Assembly (NCBI GenBank): GCA_003546025.1
Contig: QPKB01000002.1
Span: 80,599,072 to 80,663,071, forward strand
Length of the DNA: 64,000 nt
Source of the DNA: Camphora micrantha
Taxonomy: Eukaryota > Streptophyta > Magnoliopsida > Laurales > Lauraceae
Reading direction: 5' to 3'
Part shown: positions 55,594-64,000 of the stretch, in pieces
How the letters are laid out: each line of letters starts with the position of its first letter
Numbering within the stretch: the first letter of the stretch is position 1
Made by a program: the position numbers and the translations under genes
The notes under the pieces: model-generated
Seen by the model: only the letters and a program-made list of their open reading frames with translations
Told to the model about the DNA's origin: nothing
Database searches by the model: none

Positions 55594-55790
55594 TTAATAT
55601 AATAAAAAGGTCACAAGATAAAATGCCAATCTCCATGGAGTCCATCCCTTCCCTCCTGCCCACTCATTCGCATTATTAGAATCCCCCTCTATCATCATGT
55701 GCTCCGAGACCATTCCTGACAACTTATTCAAAACCTCCCACACTACCAATTTCTCCATCTTGTTAGATTCTTCCACACCTGGTGGGCCAA
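55594..55790 (-). mobile_element. LINE RNase H scrap, antisense
   Basis: The minus strand reads MMIEGDSNNANEWAGGKGW and then TPWRLAFY, matching the central RNase H motif of plant L1s (compare IIEGDS...YPWRL in the LINE at 33-37 kb). Nothing else of the element is recognisable. Confidence 0.7.
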
Positions 55791-55951
55791 GGGGGCAAAA
55801 TATATATCAATCATGATTGCATAAGATGCCTTCGACGCATGCTGGTCCTGGTTTTCTTCAGGTCAGGACATCAACGTTGATTTCATATGTATTGACAACA
55901 ACGACAAAAACAACAACAAAAAAAAACAACAGTATGGCCAACAAGCACTAT

Positions 55952-58528
55952 TATTACACCCTGAACCCTTTTTAATCTTGTTTTACCTAATTAATTATAA
56001 TTTATATAAATTAATTGTGTTTAGATACTAATTAAGCTACTTTAGTGTAAATCAGTTTTGTCTTAGCATTTTAGTTAGACCTTGGGTCTTGGGGTAGGTA
56101 GATTGACCAAAGATAGCTCTTTAGATAGAGCTAGGGAATTTTTCGTAAATTCAGATTTTCTCATTTTGCATCGTATGGACATCATCTTAGACATCAACAC
56201 GTGTATCTCGTTAGACACATCATTTTTCATCTCGAACACTTTCTCATTAGACCTCAAATCAAACTATTAGGCTTCCATTTGACTTAAAATGAGAATACAT
56301 AGAAGTAGTAGGGTTTCTTATAAAGGTAGGAGAACTTCACTTAAAACAAAACCCACTTCTCCTTCATTCATACGGTTACAGCAAGCTTCAAGCCTCAAGA
56401 GACAGAGTGTTCTTCTTCTTCTCACCTTCCTATTTTCTTCTTGAATTTCTGTAAATGAGAGCTTGCATGGGAGTGTAAACATCAGATTGTGCTTCCCCTT
56501 CATCCTCTCTGCTACCAATCTTACTTTCTTGACAAGAGCTTCTTCCCACAACCTTTCTTTTACTTCCAAAGGTAAGAGCTCAAGGACTGAAATTTCGAAA
56601 TTGGTTCCAATTTGAGTCAAAGAATCCTTCTACATCACATGCATGCATTTTAATAGTTCTTTTGGTACTATCTTCTTAATAGGGTTGTACATTTTGGGGG
56701 GTTTTCCCTTGTTTCGGCTCAAGAGGGAGACTAGTGTGAGAAAGCTTGGTAAAGGCAAGTATAAGCAATGTTCTCAATGCATGTGGTTTTTTATTGATTC
56801 TTGATTTGAATTTCAGTATACAAATGGGTATTAGCCTCTTGTTTTTAATGGTAATGGAATTGGATTCGAGTTACTTACTTTTGTTCTTTAAATGTTTAAT
56901 TAGAATGCAATTATATGGATGCATGTTGTGAGGATTGCAACAAATAAGCTCTCTTGATCAGGCCTATGAAAAAGAGAAGTGTTGGAAAGAGTTTTAGGAG
57001 AGAGAGTTTCAGATTAAAGTAGACTGAATGGCGACCAAAAAACCTAGATTAGTAAAGAAATAGGTTCGGAGAGACATTGTAGGGCTTACCCTTTTTTGGT
57101 TCCATTCAACTATATTGACAATTGGAAAACCTAATAATGTGTGAAAACCTTCTTGAGGCGAGGATTTTCACTTGTTTAGTTCGTTCTTTCACTCTACCAT
57201 GATTATTAAATTATAGCAATTCAATGTATACTTAATATACAATGTGACACCAATTAGCAAATAACGATACATTGATTCCTATAAATTTTATAATGAGCTG
57301 GATAGTCGTGAAAAACGGATATTTAGAATAGTTGGCTAGTAACGATTCTTGATTTCTAAACCTTAATGCATAAACATCTTGTTTTATATTTCATGCCTTT
57401 ATACACTTATCTAGTGTTCATATACATAGACAGTATTTCATTTCCCACTCTTAATCTATTTGTCATTCTATTGTTATCCATATTGCTATTTTGAGAAACT
57501 TGAGTAGAATTGTGAATGAACATGAACGAATTGAATTGTATCGTATGGAAAGACTAGTGTGGTCCACTCAAGTTCAATTTGTTTCTTGATTTAAATGAGT
57601 CGGTACTACTTAGCTTCGACCGGACGATACCTGACGGGGTTGACTCTTGGTTTAGTTTGTTTACGTCACTGTAGTAGATAACCTGGAGCACCGGAACTCC
57701 AGAACCCAGGTAGCCAGTTAAACCTTTGGCCGGGTCACTGGTGACATCCCAAAATGCGTGCTCTCTTTGAGGAGATTTAGCTAATGTGGTTACCAACTAG
57801 TGTGTACAAGTTTTCAATCATTATTGATTCTTTAAGCATGATTTAACTCTGAATGCACAACTGCTTAGTTTTACTTCATATGACCTCTTTCAACCTTTCG
57901 TCATAAATTCTGAAATTAATATAGCATGTGTAAATGGATTATTGCTTATACTCAGCTAAATCATTGTATTCACGAGTTATTCTTTGGTGTTACAGACGTA
58001 GGTACCAATCTCGGTCCTGAGGAGACCGAGGAGGGAGAGGATGAGGCCGTTGAGGTACCTCCAGGCTTAGAAGAGTGGATGGCTGAGAGAGCTGTCTAGC
58101 TCTTGTCTTCGGAGAGCGTCATATCCCCTCTTGTTGATAGTATACTTTTATTTAAGTGAACCTAGTCAATATGACACTTGAACTAGATAATATTTTTGGT
58201 ATTGATGTACATAAGTACTTTTGTATTATTGAGGTGGAGTATGTTTTAAATCTCTACTTCTTACTAGTAAATGAAATCATCTTTTGTTTAAATGAACTTG
58301 AACGTTTGGACAGCTCATGATATGATACCTTTAAATGTTTTGAATTAATGCTTCCGCTGATAAATGTACAAAGATAGGTGTCTGTGAGCATGTCTCGCGA
58401 GTGAAAATTATGATTTTCTCCTTCATGACTCGCACTTGACCCAAAACAGGTGTGATGGGCACAGGAGTACGTGTGTCACACCTCGAGATTTACCTTTGGC
58501 CAGGTGAATTCGAGACCGGGGTGTGACA
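55952..58528. mobile_element. Probable solo LTR of a large Ty3-type element
   Basis: The segment runs from ACACCCTGAACCC (about 55953) to GGGGTGTGACA (58518-58528), complementary-type ends like those of long plant Ty3 LTRs. A small acidic frame near 58010-58099 (ETEEGEDEAVEVPPGLEEW) and a TGTCACACC/GGTGTGACA inverted pair at 58469-58528 lie at the right end. No gag-pol is present, hence solo. The start of the LTR is uncertain. Confidence 0.45.
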
Positions 58529-58621
58529 ACAATCCTGTTGAAAAAGAAGGGCTGACGTAACACCAGTAAACTACAATTAGTTATGACCTCTTTGTTACAT
58601 TGACCAAGACCCTTAGTTGAG

Positions 58622-58873
58622 TTAGACCCTCTTACCTTCTCCTTGTACAGAAGAGTAATCTCTCCGAGGTCGCCATTTCAGCAGACTCAGTAAAGAACTG
58701 TTCATCGTCTCCACCAATTTGCCAACCTTTACCTTCATTTTCTGAAGTAAATGTGCAGTATAACAATGAATTAGAAATGGTTACATTGTAATGAATTGTG
58801 TGATGGATTCTTACCATATTTTTTTGGTCCCAGCAAATTGTATCCGTGCAACTCCAGGAGCGATTCAGCACTC

Positions 58874-58914
<41 letters not shown>

Positions 58915-61900
58915 AGTCACTTCCTGTACTTGAAGCAGGAGGCCACTCCAAATAGATGGGGTAAAGGCTTTAATGATGGCAAATTGACTTAGGACTTACA
59001 TGCCTGGTTCACCACGGTGATGACATCCAGTTGCCAATGAGAGAACCCTGCAGAGCTTCTCTGGGTTTCGTCTCGTCCCCTGTTTTCCATCTGTATGGAC
59101 ATTTTCAAACAACAAGTCTTGGCTGTAGGGCTCCACACTAGCATCAGCCTGCTGAATTGATGACAGAGACTGCCACCTGTGCCTAAGTTGTGTAGAACTA
59201 ATATTGCAGGTCTTATGATGGGGCATCTTCATTATGGATGCCTTTCCTTGAACTATTGAATCATCACCTCTACTTCCTTGTGTCAAAATACCTGAGAAGG
59301 TTGGGGTCTGGTACCTCTGGGCCATGTTCACTTCATGTCCTTGGAACATCTGTGTGCTGTCTAGATGTCTTACTTGACTTAAATTATGCTCTAATTTCGA
59401 GGCAAATGTCTGGCCTGCTCTCTGTTTCAGAACAATTTCAGCAGCACCAAGGTTGTGCGGTTGCTTGAATAATGTAAGAAACGGTGCTGTCTGCTGTCCG
59501 GATGAACTTGGATCTGCAACCTCATTTCTAGGAACAGTCACCCTCTCCATCTCTTCCAGTTCTATTGGTTGGAGACTTATATTAACAGCAACAGGGCAGC
59601 TAAAAGCTTCTGATAAAGCTTTGGAGATGGCTTCTTCAGACATTTCAAGTGCTAGTTTATCTTCTCGGCACTTAAATAATATATGCACTATTGCATTCGC
59701 TGTTGGAATGACATCCACATATTGAGAGTGAGCTCTTCTCATGGAAATGAATTTAAACTGTTTGCAATGCTTTAAAATTTTGACTGAACGTCCAGTCAAT
59801 GGAGGCTAAGGTTCAGTCAAATCAAGTTCAACCGTGGTTTATTCCAGTCTAACAGTGACATCAGAAAGACATCATAACTATATAATAAAAAAAGTTGTTC
59901 TGAAAAGGGATAAATAAATTATAATAAGAAAGAGGAAACTAATAACCAGTTGATTTCAGAAAAAAAAAACAGTCGATGTTAAAACTTTATATTTACTTTC
60001 ATTTTTTTTTTTTACTGATTGGCTGGTTCTTAAAAAACTAACTGGTTTTAATGGCTTGGACGGTTCAACCACATGAGTTCACCCACACCAAAAGGATAAG
60101 CAGTTTTGGCTACACCACCTCCAACAGCTAGAAATTCTAGTTCAACTGGGTCAGACTAGCGGCCAGTCCATTGGGTATTAAAAACATTGATGCTTTGTAG
60201 GATTTAAAAGGACACATTATGACTGTATATGGTTAAAGAATTTTGTGTAATACAAGCAGGGAAAAGTACATTACCTCTAGAGACAGTCAGAGAGACCAGC
60301 TTTCCTTGCTGCAGCAGAAATTCCTTCAAATAGGGACTATGAATCCTTCCTAGTATGTTCTGCCATACTTCATCCATATCACTTACCGGTGCCCACTTGG
60401 GCTTCTCAATCATTTTAGCTGTGCAGTTGTCTGCACTATCAGTTCTTCTCGCAGATCTGTCCGCCTCATTTCCAGCACTGATGCTAGGTAGCTCTTGGAG
60501 TCCATTCATTAAATGATGGGTCGTGGTTCGGCTATGATGAACAAGGTCGCATTGTTCCTTCAGGATTACATCAGTTGAATTTCTACCGTTGCTTATGTCT
60601 ATGTTTTCATCTGCTAGTACAAATGAATATGTTATACAATACTTGGCTTTCTCAGAACATGTTGAATGTTTACCTTGCTGAACACTTTGATATACAATAA
60701 TATACATTGTTACGTCGTTATCTAACATCTTAAGCTTTTAAAGTAAGTGGTTGTCAACATACTTTGGCCTCAAAAAGAATACCTGCAGATATAATGTCTT
60801 TAGGCAGGACAATATTAGTTGATATGATGTTGGAGACACAGTCAGATGCAAATTCTAGTAATGCAGCAACAACCCTTGTAGCATGGTCTCTTGAAGACTG
60901 CAGTTGCTTCTCTGTTTCAATTAGTATCTTCAGGGCATGGCATAGCTTTCGAGATCTGACTGCAACAAAATCTGCCCATTGAGTGAGAAGAAAGCCTTTC
61001 TGAGAAAGCATTCAGTGATAAAATCATCCAAAGCAACAGTGATAGTAATAAAATACATGATGTGTCCCAGTGAGAGGTGCCCCAATTAACACAAAGATAG
61101 CCACAATTGTGGGTCTCGGGAATGCACAGTAATATCAAAATTGTAGGTGAGAGTGTCGTGGCACACGACATAACCAGAACATGCAATTGACGTGTTCTAG
61201 AGCAGAGAACCAGCAACAACTGTAGTTGGGATACAGTTCATATTCAACAGGTTCAAGTGCAAGGCACTGCCAACAACCAAGCTAAATTGAGAGAGAGAGA
61301 GAAGTCAGCCTCTCAGCATTAATGCAATCCATAAAAGCATATGGAAAAGAATTATTCTACAAGAGAGACTCTACATAAGTATTGAGCAAATTCCCACTAT
61401 ACAGTCAAAACTCACAATCGAAGTGGAATAGAAAAACACACAAGGTTTGCTATCACCATAAAGAACTACATCCAGACATCATCAATGATGGTCATCAATG
61501 TTTTCCACCCTTTGACACATCCAAGTGGATCAACTTAAATGGCCATGAAGAACTTAGGCTTCTGAAATGGTTGGCCTTGGCGTTTGATATTTCAAAGTCC
61601 ATTCACCTTTTACTGCTGAACACCTTCACGTCTATGCTTCTATAAAGCTCAGTTCTCTTTAGGCAATATGCTAATGCAACACCGACATTAAGTTCTTAGT
61701 CGTCATGCTTGATACATGGAACCCCTGTCACCACGGCACTACTAAATCAGGGTATCACAGCCACATCATCCACATGTAACACATTTTTTTTTTTTGGAGT
61801 CACTGGCATGACCACTACCCGGCTGCCTCAGCAGTTTCTCAATTTTCAAAACAGAAAATGATCTCTAGTTATAGATGAGCATACAGAATTTGATTGTCTG

Positions 61901-63986
61901 ACCATTAGAATAACAGTCGGTGACACTTTAGCATCACCACTGCATCACAGCCATGGTATTCGCAATATGGTTCCACTTGTAGCAGTTTCCATGGTCATTT
62001 ACATTGATGAAAGTAGGTAGAATTTATGCATTCTCATGGATGCATCCTGAAATTAATTTTCTAAGGAGGTGAATCTCCTCGAGTGATGTAACAGATATGA
62101 TAATTGCTATAACAGATATGGTATATACATATAGAGGGGCGGGGGGGGGGGGGGGGGGGGGGGAGAGGTGAATTCATGTGACATTGTTGTAAGAGTAGTT
62201 ACTGAGTAGTGATTTACTTCTTCTTCTTGATGGTCTCTTCTTTTTATCTTTGCACAAGGGCACGGATGCGCCTGAGAGGATCTCGGTGATGAGGGCTGCC
62301 AGTTGAGATATGAGGGCTTGCGGCTGGACTCCCAGTGCGATGAGCTTCCTCGCCCGTCTCGCTGTTGTATTTGTATCTGAGGACATAGCCGCATCTAGTA
62401 AGCTGAGGAGCTTGGAGCGCGGCACCAGGCCCACCTGTCCAAGGAGGAGGAGAATAAGAAGAAGGGAGGATAAATGAGTCAATGTTTCAATGATCATGTT
62501 TAAAATATGGGAAATTATATATGCACCCTATTTTTATCGAACACACCCACTTTTAAAAGGAAAAAATTACATATGAAAAAGAAATGTGGATGTACTCGGG
62601 AAAAAAAAGGGTGGGTGTATATACAATTTCTCCATCAAAACATACAAGGTGCCCCTCCCTGTATGTCAGTACAGTAGTAGTGGTGGACCAGAAGAGACCG
62701 GCCGGCCAGAGAAAGAGACATTTATTTATAGATGATCATATAAGAGCCAGGTTACCCACAAGCTGTTGAACCATGGAAGAGGTGATTGTTGACCCTAAGA
62801 GGGACATTTGTTCCAGTATGTTCTCAGCTTCTCTCATAGAACCGTCCGCTTTGGCCGCTATCAGGCCGAGTGCGTCGCTGTCGATTCTGATGCCCTCTGC
62901 CGCCGCGATTCGTGCAAGCTTGAGGATGACGTCGGTGTCCTTGAGCTTGGGGAAGCTGAATTTCTGGCATCTGGACGATACAGCCTTGGGCACCGCCCCT
63001 CCCGAGGCGCCCATGCCCTCGTTGCTGCTGGTGACCATGACGAGGACGACTGAACCGTCGTGGTGGCAGTAGTCAACGATGCTCGGCAGTTGGTCCCATG
63101 CGAGGCATCCCTCTTCCTCCACTATGACGAAGACCTTGACTTTGAAAGTCCGAGCCAAGGCCATGCTCTGGAGGAGGAGGGTCTTGATCCCCTCGACACC
63201 GCCCTGTCCCCGTCCTCCTCTGCTTTCAGGAGAGCAGAAGAGGTCGTTGATGTAGATGCTTGTCGAGCATCCTCTGCAGTTCCAACAGGGCCAAGCAGAG
63301 GCGGAGGCGGCGGCAGATGCAGAAGAATCGCAATTTGAGGCCATGGCGAAGATGGTTGCGGTGGATGTCTTTCCAGTTCCGCTGGGCCCGTGGAAGAGGT
63401 AAAGAGGCGCGACCATGTCATTGTGGATGGCACTGGAGAGAGCCTTTACATTGATTTCGTGGCCGATGATATCCTCAAAAGTCTTGGGCCGATACTTGTT
63501 GCTGAGGCTGAGGTTTCTGCTTCTGCTTCTGATGTGGCAGGTGGAAATGGAATTGGTGGAATTGAAGCAGGGATGGGTTGCTGTCCTCACGGGATCCACT
63601 CGCTCTTCTTCTTCCTCCTCCGACGAAGAAGATGATGCGTATTCGTCCTCTTCTTCTTCTTGAGTGGAGGATTCCTCTTCCCAGACTCGTGTGAATTCAC
63701 AAGCGGCCACTCTTGCATCATCGGTGGATCTCCTCCGTGCGGTGGAGGAGCCTTGATTTTGACATTTATCAATACGTCTCCTACGGTAGCCGTTGTGGTC
63801 TTGCTTGGCACTGAGAGACGCAAAGCCTGCTGTTGAGGAGGAGTGGAGGGATAATGGTCGATGGAAGATGGGGATTCTGCTTGTTGGAAGATCGTGCTGA
63901 ACATTGGTTAAACCTCCTTGAATTGAGCTGCTGCAAGAACATTTCCTCCTACGTCTGCCACTCTTCTTCTTTTTCTCCGTGCTCAT
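58622..63986 (-). CDS. STICHEL-like DnaX/RFC-type AAA+ protein
   Basis: Seven exons on the minus strand: 63986-62760, 62434-62218, 60959-60783, 60610-60275, 59699-59000, 58872-58815 and 58741-58622. Phases fit, giving 944 residues. The N-terminus is basic, then Ser/Glu-rich (102-130). The clamp-loader-like AAA+ domain starts at NKYRPKTFEDIIGHE (163-177). It has Walker A GPSGTGKTS (200-208), Cys at 219, 234, 237 and 240 (the DnaX zinc site) and SRCQKFSF (338-345). The Walker B region reads VFVIVEEEG (286-293) where relatives have VIDECH. Exon 2 holds the helical lid (VGLVPRSKLLSLLDAAMSSD), exon 3 the LCHALKILIETEKQL block, and exons 4-5 the STICHEL C-terminal alpha-beta part (EVWQNILGRIHSPYLKEFLL). 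STICHEL controls trichome branching in Arabidopsis. Which paralogue this is cannot be told by eye. Exon 2/3 and exon 4 borders have alternatives. A true start upstream of 63986 cannot be excluded. Confidence 0.88.
58873..58909. repeat. (GA)n microsatellite in STICHEL-like intron 5
   Basis: About 18 GA units abut the 3' splice site of intron 5. On the minus strand they are a (CT)n polypyrimidine tract directly before the TGTAG acceptor. Confidence 0.9.
60960..62217 (-). other. STICHEL-like intron 2
   Basis: Donor GTAAATC at 62217, preferred acceptor TTTTGTTGCAG at 60960. An alternative acceptor TTTCTCAG at about 61010 would need a different donor phase. No element or RNA was recognised in the 1.26 kb apart from the poly-G/C run. 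Confidence 0.6.
62136..62163. repeat. Poly-G run (GGGG C G23)
   Basis: Four Gs, one C, then 23 Gs on the plus strand. In the STICHEL-like transcript this is a poly-C stretch about 55-80 nt past the 5' splice site of intron 2. Such a run is error-prone in sequencing and can form quadruplex or i-motif structures. Confidence 0.95.
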
Positions 63987-64000
63987 GCGCGTTTTGTTTC

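Noticed and set aside
59238..59725. Plus-strand frames opposite STICHEL-like exon 5
   Set aside because: Shadows of the minus-strand coding exon, with no independent features.
62773..63663. Several plus- and minus-strand frames over the last exon
   Set aside because: GC-rich coding DNA of the STICHEL-like first exon opens other frames. Only the minus frame carries AAA+ motifs.

Overview
This window is nuclear DNA of a flowering plant, very probably a woody dicot with a repeat-rich genome. The evidence is GT-AG introns, two recognisable plant gene families, and plant-type MULE, Helitron, L1/RTE LINE and Copia sequences. Host exons make up only about 4 kb of the 64 kb. There are no rRNA or tRNA genes, no CRISPR array and no bacterial-style operon. 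A run of 924 Ns lies at 13404-14327.

Layout. (1) 1-3840: one arm of a large inverted repeat (1-476, matching 14805-14328), a repeated leader-exon-like block, and a long AT-rich minisatellite that ends at a Helitron-type 3' terminus. (2) 3841-12650: decayed intergenic DNA with foldback MITEs and a broken MULE whose reading frame runs from a FAR1/MULE transposase into an OTU cysteine-protease domain (8140-11122). (3) 12930-13403: the start of a gene for a membrane-anchored protein, cut by the gap. (4) 14328-24720: a repeat cluster with a decayed FAR1-RELATED-SEQUENCE-type transposase (16540-18819), a nested inverted-repeat structure, an apparently intact small GRF zinc-finger/coiled-coil/transmembrane gene on the minus strand (21245-21849), and a second copy of the leader block and minisatellite. 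(5) 25072-48932 (+): an 11-exon gene for a peroxisomal NAD carrier (PXN type, 366 residues). Its introns hold LINE, RTE, nested Copia, TRIM-like and MITE insertions. (6) 48933-58530: intergenic, with a MITE, a non-autonomous Helitron on the minus strand (about 50408-53835), a LINE scrap and a probable solo LTR. (7) 58622-63986 (-): a 7-exon gene for a STICHEL-like DnaX/RFC-type AAA+ protein (944 residues as modelled), which reaches the window edge.

The two host genes point in opposite directions and converge on the repeat-filled interval 48.9-58.6 kb. They show no sign of working in a common pathway. Candidates for something less ordinary are the transposase-OTU fusion with its 17-residue repeat linker, the intact GRF-TM gene inside an asymmetric palindrome, the non-GT donor in the carrier gene, and the degenerate Walker B in the STICHEL-like protein. 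All exon models were made by eye from reading frames, splice signals and remembered family features, without alignments or transcripts.
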